Assembly (NCBI GenBank): GCA_002179805.1
Contig: NAVB01002546.1
Location: forward strand, 1-10,609
From: Acanthamoeba lenticulata
Lineage: Eukaryota > Discosea > Longamoebia > Acanthamoebidae
Length of the DNA stretch: 10,609 nt
Reading direction: 5' to 3'
Shown: in pieces, positions 5,696 to 10,609 of the stretch
Position numbering within the stretch: the stretch's first letter is position 1
How the letters are laid out: each line of letters begins with the position of its first letter
Notes under the pieces: generated by a model
What the model saw: only the letters and a program-made list of their open reading frames with translations
What the model was told of the DNA's origin: nothing
Database searches by the model: none
Position numbers and translations under genes: made by a program

Positions 5696-8553
5696 TTAGC
5701 CGAACTTGTCCTCCTGGTAGTGGTTCTTCTCCTTGAGGGTGCGGATGTACTGCTCGGCCTGAGCGCGCTCCATCTTGCCGCATTGCGCGACGACCGTCAC
5801 GAGCGTCTCCTCGACGCCCATAGCCATCCGTGTCGCCCTGCAGCCCACAGGCACACACGCAAGGGAATCAGCTTCCAACAACACGACGTGACTCACAGGG
5901 CAGGACAAGAGGTACCCGCAAACGTAGACGTTGGCGTGCTCGTGATGGAGGAAGTGCCATATCCGGTCCGCATTCTCGAGCAGCTTGTGCTGCACAAATA
6001 CCCTGTGGAGCGGTGACGATCGAGTCAGCGACTTGATGTGTTTCAGCATCAACGTGATGCACGAGTACCGTTCTTCTTGTGCGTGGGAGAAGGCCGGGAC
6101 CAGCTGAAGGTTGCCCCGCGCGATCTCTCGGTTCAGCTCTTCCTCGTAGAGGAAGTCCTGGCCCGGATGATAGCACCCAAAGTAGAGGACGGTCCCGCCG
6201 AGCGCCCTTCCCTCGTGTTCGTGCAGATACGTCCGGTCCTGCACAAAGGCCTGTTAAAAGCATAGCGTGACGAAACGAGTCAGTCTCAAGTCCTCCCAGC
6301 CAGCGCCAAAAGGCCAGCCCACGTACGCGGAAGGGAGCGAGGCCAGTGCCGGCGGCGATCATCAAGATCGGGTGGGAGGAGTCGGGCAGCTTGAAGAGCG
6401 AGTTCTTGACAAAGATGTGGGCCTGATCGCCCGTCTCCAGGCGGTTGCAGAGGTATTCCGAGCACACTCCACGGTGGAGGCGGCCTCGCGCGGTCACATG
6501 TTGGGTGAGGCCCACCGTCAGGTGGATGTTTCGCGGATGCACCTGTGGATCCATCCCACACGTTGTTAAACCATAACCAGAGTTGCAGCCTGATAAGGGG
6601 CTTGGGCCGTACCCGATTGGACGAGGAGATGGAGTAATAGCGGGGCTGAAGAGGTGGGGCGAGCTCGATGAAGCTGCTCAACGGTATGTCGGCGGATTGG
6701 TAGCGCTGCAGGACATCGAGCATGATCTGCTCTTCGTCCACCATCCGCTTGATTCCCTCCTGCAACCAGAAGCTCAAGGTCAGATTCTTCTTTAGAGTCT
6801 TGAAGGTGGAGTTGCGTCCGGGTTGGAGGTACATTGCCAGCGAGCACGGACTCGAGCTCGGCGCGCTCGGCAGGCCGTCCCACGAAGGGGAGGATGCTGG
6901 ACAGGTGCGCCTTCTTCAGCGGCGCCGAGAGGTCGGCGTAGTGCGCGAGGTAGGTGGCCACCGTGCATGGCGTCGCGAACGGCAGCGTTACTTTCGAGTC
7001 GGGCTTGGTGGTGAAATCCACAACCGTATCCAGCGGGACCTTCAGGCGTTGGGCGTACTGGGTCACGAGTTCGGGGTGATTGCGCGGAAAGACGCCCAAG
7101 TAGTCTCCCGTCACGTAACTGAGTGCGATTACGCTCGTCAGTCCTCAACTGTCGACATGGCCGTCCCCCACCACGCGTGAAGCTCCGTACCTCATGGAAG
7201 GGGCGTCGGTGATGTCGAGTTCGATGTGCTTGCACGACCGCGGAGAGTCTTTTGTGTTAAGCTCCAGCCTATGACCACATCAACCATCATGATGGTACAT
7301 GATCAGCGACGAGGCAGATATGGAACCGAAGACGGAGACACGCACTTGCGCAGGAGCGGGGCCGGGTAGGGATTTCTGATGTCCACGGGCCGTGTCGTAT
7401 CGTAGGGGCGACGCTGGACCAACCGCTGCTGCAGGCTCACGGCCTCGAAAGATGGCACGACCCGCAGTGTAAAGGCTTTGTCCTCCTCAACGGGCTCCGG
7501 CGTGCTGGCCGGGCTTGGCGCCGCCGCAGTCGTTGCTGTCGAGACCTCGCTGCGCTCGAGCTCGTCCAACTTGGGGAAGAGCAAGTCGACCCACACTTCA
7601 AAATTGGTCTCGATGTCGCCGTTGTCGTCGCCCTCACCTGCCCCGTGTGTCCGGTCAAGCAATGCCCTCGGAAGGAGCGAGAAGCGCGCACATATACACA
7701 CGGACGTACCTCTGTCCACGACCTCCTGCGCGCCCAACTCGAGCATGCGATGCTCCACAAACTTGGCGGCGGCCTGATATCGCGTCGGATACGTTTGGCT
7801 CATGCCTGATGGGACCCCATCATGGCGCGTGTTCATGTGTCAGAGCAGATGATCGGCGGCATGAGTAGGGGTGGCTGATTCGTACCGAGGCCAAAGACAG
7901 CGAACCGAACAGGAGCGAATCGACCACGGTCGTCTTCGCGCTCCTTGGCCTTCAGCCACTCAAAGAAGTTCTTGGCGTTGTCGGTGTTCTCGCCCTGCGA
8001 CGGTGTCGCCCCGATATTAGGCGCACGTGTGGTCCTCGTGACTCAAGGGTTCAGTACCTGTCCGAAAGTGGCTTGAATAAACACATTCACGGCCGACTTG
8101 TCTTCAAACAAAAGGTTCTGGATATCGTCATCTCGGCGGTGAGAACAAAAAAAACCCAAAGGCCAGCCAGAGGAGACAAGAGACGAACCGGATCAAACTC
8201 CTCCAAGTCTATCACCTTGGCCTTGAGGCTCTTCTTGCGAGCCAGCTTGCCCAGCTGCTGCGCGAAGCCTGGGGTCACATTTGACAGGCGCAGCAATCAG
8301 CGTGAGCACACAGTGCTGCGGGCTGTCCCCGGAGACCAGGAGTCTAGCGGTGGTTACCCATGGCAGTGCCAGTCTGCGAGCCAAACATGACATTGAGGTT
8401 GACCGGAGCTGCAGTTGGAGGTGCTGCGCGGTACCCCCTGGCCAACCAAGAGGGCAGCACGCCTGCGCTTGCTCCGGCAAGGTGTCCACCCTTGACGCTC
8501 CTACGCGTGCGGAACATGTTGTGTTGTCTGGGCGTTTGCGAATAGTGTTGCAT
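5696..8553 (-). CDS. NADPH-cytochrome P450 reductase-type diflavin reductase, 13 exons, mitochondrial-type N-terminus
   Basis: FAD/FMN flavoprotein passing electrons from NAD(P)H to a one-electron acceptor. Exons (minus): 8553-8358, 8268-8189, 8117-8058, 7994-7886, 7805-7710, 7637-7346, 7268-7191, 7118-6833, 6759-6613, 6542-6327, 6250-6069, 6002-5916, 5837-5696. They sum to 657 codons (656 residues). FMN domain: GSQTGTA (58-64), ATFGQGENTDN (108-118), FGLG (146-149), LELGAQ, GEGDDNGD (181 on). Connecting/FAD domain: HIELDIT, TGDYLGVFPRN, RYYSISS (439-445). NADP domain: AAGTGLAPFR (511-520), VYVC (606-609), terminal EDKFG. The catalytic set matches rat Ser457/Cys630/Asp675 as Ser442/Cys609/Asp653. 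The usual N-terminal membrane anchor is absent. Residues 1-50 have no acidic residue, are Arg-rich and contain ARGY followed by RAAP, a possible matrix-protease site. An in-frame TAA lies 24 nt upstream of ATG 8553; Met13 (8517) is an alternative start. The exon 3 acceptor is uncertain (8117 or 8131). Confidence 0.88.
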
Positions 8554-8846
8554 GGGCGTGTGGGACAGGCAAAGTTAAGTTCAGCCCCGTTACTCCGGCC
8601 TTGTCTAGGCGTCAGCGACATCTCCTGTGGTCAACGTGTTTCAACGGTGTTGCCTTGGAGACGTCCAATGGGATTAGCTCCGGCCCTCTTGATTTCGATA
8701 CGGCGTCAAACACTTTTCCAACACTTCCAAGCGGGAGCTGAATTCCGATTGGCGTTCATCTTAACCAGGATGGCCATTAAAAGGCCAACGACTTAGTCCA
8801 AAAGAACATCTTCCAACACAAACCCAACACACCACACCCATTCCCG
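8554..8846. promoter_or_regulatory. Putative bidirectional promoter of the reductase and Hcp genes
   Basis: 293 bp between the divergent start codons. Contains CCAAT on the plus strand at 8665-8669 and CCAAT on the minus strand at 8748-8752, an inverted arrangement common in bidirectional promoters. A TATA-like TTAAAAG lies at 8777-8783 on the Hcp side. The open frames crossing this region have no recognisable protein content. Confidence 0.5.
8770..8787 (+). promoter_or_regulatory. TATA-like core element of the Hcp gene within a short inverted repeat
   Basis: ATGGCCATTAAAAG (8770-8783) ends 63 nt before ATG 8847. TGGCC and GGCCA flank the A/T core as a 5-bp inverted repeat. It differs from the word upstream of the PAXX-like gene by a single extra T. 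Confidence 0.4.
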
Positions 8847-10609
8847 ATGAAGAGGTTTCATCAAGCTTCGACCCGCTCGGCTGCCCTCTCGCACACTGTG
8901 CGCCACACAAGCGGTTCTGCGTTGTCGCGAAGCCTGCTCATGCCCCGCTGTGGGCCAGCAGCGACCGGCAGGGTGACTACGTCGACGAGCACTGTCAGCC
9001 GCGTCCTTCCTCGCGTTGCCGCCACCCGGGCTCTTCACGCCACTGCTGGCCTCCGCGGCGCGGCCGCCAGCGCCGCTGCGTCGCCGGACATGTTTTGCTT
9101 CCAGTGCGAGCAGACGAGGGACAACAAAGGTTGTACGACCGTCGGCGTATGCGGCAAGACGCCCGAGGTTGCCTCGCTGCAAGATCTCCTGATTCACGCC
9201 ATCAAGGGCGTTTCTATCTACGCCAAGGGAGCTCGCGACCTGGGTGGCCTCTCCGACCGCGAGGTCGACAACTTCGTCCTGCGGGCCCTTTTCAGCACGG
9301 TGACCAACGTCAACTTTGACGCTGGCCGGTTCAATGCTTTCCTCGCCGAGGCGCAGGAGATGAAGAACCGCGCCAAGGCTCTCTACGACCAGGCCAAGGC
9401 CAAGGCTTCGCCTGAGGCGCTCGCCAAGGCGTTGGCCCTCGAGCAGCAGGAGGACCAGTGGAAGCCTACCGCCTTCAAGTACAGCCCCGGAATGACGCAG
9501 GAGGAGCTCGAGGCCGAAGGGCACCGCGTGGGCGTCCTGCAGAGGAAGGAGGTCTACGGGCCCGATCTGAGCGGTCTCCAGGAGATGGCCCTCTACGGCC
9601 TCAAGGGCTTGGCCGCCTACGCCGAGCACGCCTTCGTGCTGGGCCAGGAGAGCGACGAGGTCTTTGCCTTTTGCCACGAGGCCCTGGCCAGGCTGAGCCG
9701 CACCAACGAACAGACGGTCGAAGGCCTGCTCCAGCTGTGCCTCGATGTGGGCAAGGTGAACGTGGAGGTGATGCGTCTGCTCGACCTCGGAGCCACCTCG
9801 CGCTACGGCCACCCGAAGCCGACGCCCGTGCGCACGACCGCGGTCAAGGGCAAGTGCGTGCTCATCTCTGGCCACGACCTGCGCGACCTCGAGGAGCTGC
9901 TCAAGCAGACCGAGGGCAAGGGCATCAACGTCTACACGCACGGCGAGATGCTTCCGGCTCATGGCTACCCGGGCCTCAAGGAGCGCTACCCGCACCTCGT
10001 CGGTAACTACGGCGGCGCGTGGCAGCAGCAGAAGATCGAGTTCGCGGGCTTCCCGGGACCGATCCTCATGACCACCAACTGCATCATCGAGCCCCGCAAG
10101 AGCTACAAGAACCGCATCTACACGCGCAGCGTCGTCGGCTGGCCCGGCGTGAAGCACATCGCCAACTACGACTTCTCGGAGCTCGTCGAGCAGGCCCTGG
10201 CCATGGACGGCTTCGAGGCCGATGAGCCCGATCGCAACGCGACCATGACCGGCTTCGCGCGCAACACCGTGCTCTCCGTGGCCGGTCAGGTCGTCGACCT
10301 GGTCAAGAGCGGCGCCATCAAGCACTTCTTCCTCATCGGCGGCTGCGACGGCGCCGAAGGTGAGCGCAACTACTTCAAGGAGATGGCACTCAGTACGCCC
10401 AAGGACACCATGATCCTCACCCTGGCCTGCGGCAAGTACCGCTTCAACAAGTTCTTCGACCAGTTCGGCACCATCGGTGGCCTGCCCCGCATGCTCGACA
10501 TCGGCCAGTGCAACGACGCCTACTCGGCCATCCAGATCGCCGCCGGCCTCCAGCAGGCGTTCGGCCTCAAGGACATCAACCAGCTCCCGCTCTCCTTCGT
10601 CATCTCGTG
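8847..10609 (+). CDS. hcp: Hybrid cluster protein (hydroxylamine/NO reductase family), mitochondrial-type presequence, 3'-partial
   Basis: Iron-sulfur enzyme that reduces hydroxylamine to ammonia and, in bacteria, NO to N2O. ATG 8847 starts 587 visible residues with no intron; the C-terminus lies beyond the window (about 45 residues missing by comparison with bacterial class I Hcp). Residues 1-80 contain no Asp or Glu, many Arg/Ser/Ala and RALHATA, typical of a mitochondrial or hydrogenosomal presequence. The core starts at Met82 with Cys84, 87, 96 and 102 spaced C-X2-C-X8-C-X5-C, the class I pattern. A full helical domain follows, so this is not the deleted class III form. Hybrid-cluster ligands seen: His343 (SGHDL), Glu367 (HGEML), Cys412 (TTNC), Cys500 (GGCDGA, the persulfide Cys), Cys528 (ACGKYRF) and Cys555 (GQCNDAY). 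These match D. vulgaris His244, Glu268 and Cys312/406/434/459. The last two ligands (Glu494, Lys496) fall outside the window. The gene is divergent from the diflavin reductase, a candidate electron donor. Base composition resembles the host genes. Confidence 0.93.
   Translation, partial: MKRFHQASTRSAALSHTVRHTSGSALSRSLLMPRCGPAATGRVTTSTSTVSRVLPRVAATRALHATAGLRGAAASAAASPDMFCFQCEQTRDNKGCTTVGVCGKTPEVASLQDLLIHAIKGVSIYAKGARDLGGLSDREVDNFVLRALFSTVTNVNFDAGRFNAFLAEAQEMKNRAKALYDQAKAKASPEALAKALALEQQEDQWKPTAFKYSPGMTQEELEAEGHRVGVLQRKEVYGPDLSGLQEMALYGLKGLAAYAEHAFVLGQESDEVFAFCHEALARLSRTNEQTVEGLLQLCLDVGKVNVEVMRLLDLGATSRYGHPKPTPVRTTAVKGKCVLISGHDLRDLEELLKQTEGKGINVYTHGEMLPAHGYPGLKERYPHLVGNYGGAWQQQKIEFAGFPGPILMTTNCIIEPRKSYKNRIYTRSVVGWPGVKHIANYDFSELVEQALAMDGFEADEPDRNATMTGFARNTVLSVAGQVVDLVKSGAIKHFFLIGGCDGAEGERNYFKEMALSTPKDTMILTLACGKYRFNKFFDQFGTIGGLPRMLDIGQCNDAYSAIQIAAGLQQAFGLKDINQLPLSFVIS

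Noticed and set aside
5696..8553. Reading the reductase as a sulfite reductase, NDOR1 or methionine synthase reductase
   Set aside because: The linker (IRNPYPA), HIELDIT, GEGDDNGD and LQPRYYSISSS segments match P450 reductase better. The terminal aromatic alone (Phe) does not decide between the groups.
8193..8621. Minus-strand frame of 142 codons extending upstream of the reductase start
   Set aside because: It is in a different frame from the FMN-binding exon and crosses the inferred first intron; its translation has no motif.
8793..10325. 510-codon open frame on the minus strand opposite hcp
   Set aside because: It is almost exactly antisense to the coding frame of a well-recognised enzyme. 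Its composition (Val, Leu, Ala, Glu, Asp, His, Gly rich) is what the complement of G/C-rich third positions gives. No motif was recognised.

Overview
The window looks like nuclear DNA of a compact, GC-rich, intron-bearing unicellular eukaryote. Acanthamoeba or a close amoebozoan relative is the best guess. The reasons are short spliceosomal introns (about 57-98 nt), very G/C-rich third codon positions, gene gaps of only 90-300 bp, a tyrosine-kinase-like kinase, a secreted kelch-repeat protein and anaerobic-type mitochondrial enzymes. The species assignment is inference. No rRNA, tRNA, CRISPR array or mobile element was recognised.

Layout from left to right: (1) the 3' part of a tyrosine-kinase-like protein kinase (+, 1-1663, four exons, 5' end outside the window); (2) a small unrecognised four-exon gene (-, 1793-2580), tail-to-tail with the kinase; (3) a secreted seven-blade kelch-type gene (+, about 2743-4412) that is broken by three reading-frame changes and one in-frame TGA, so it is read as a pseudogene; (4) a two-exon gene (+, 4619-5608) whose product resembles PAXX, the XRCC4-superfamily non-homologous end-joining factor, including a Ku-binding-like SLVNP motif; (5) a 13-exon diflavin reductase of the NADPH-cytochrome P450 reductase family (-, 5696-8553, 656 residues), which seems to have a mitochondrial presequence instead of the usual membrane anchor; (6) an intronless hybrid cluster protein (Hcp, hydroxylamine/NO reductase family) (+, 8847 to beyond the end), with an 81-residue acid-free, Arg-rich mitochondrial-type presequence.

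The most interesting unit is the last pair. The diflavin reductase and Hcp are divergently transcribed from one 293-bp intergenic region with inverted CCAAT boxes, and both proteins appear to be mitochondrial. Hcp needs an electron donor. In enterobacteria this is the dedicated reductase Hcr, and the arrangement here suggests that a repurposed P450-reductase-type flavoprotein could play that part. The reductase also has substitutions at the positions that set NADPH preference (rat Arg597 to His, Lys602 to Arg, Trp677 to Phe). The partnership is a hypothesis, while the reading of each gene is well supported.

Exon models were built by hand from GT/AG sites, frame continuity and family alignment from memory. 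The spliced lengths of the kinase (468 visible residues), small gene (179), PAXX-like gene (308) and reductase (656) all close in frame. Fifteen of the nineteen inferred donor sites begin GTAC.
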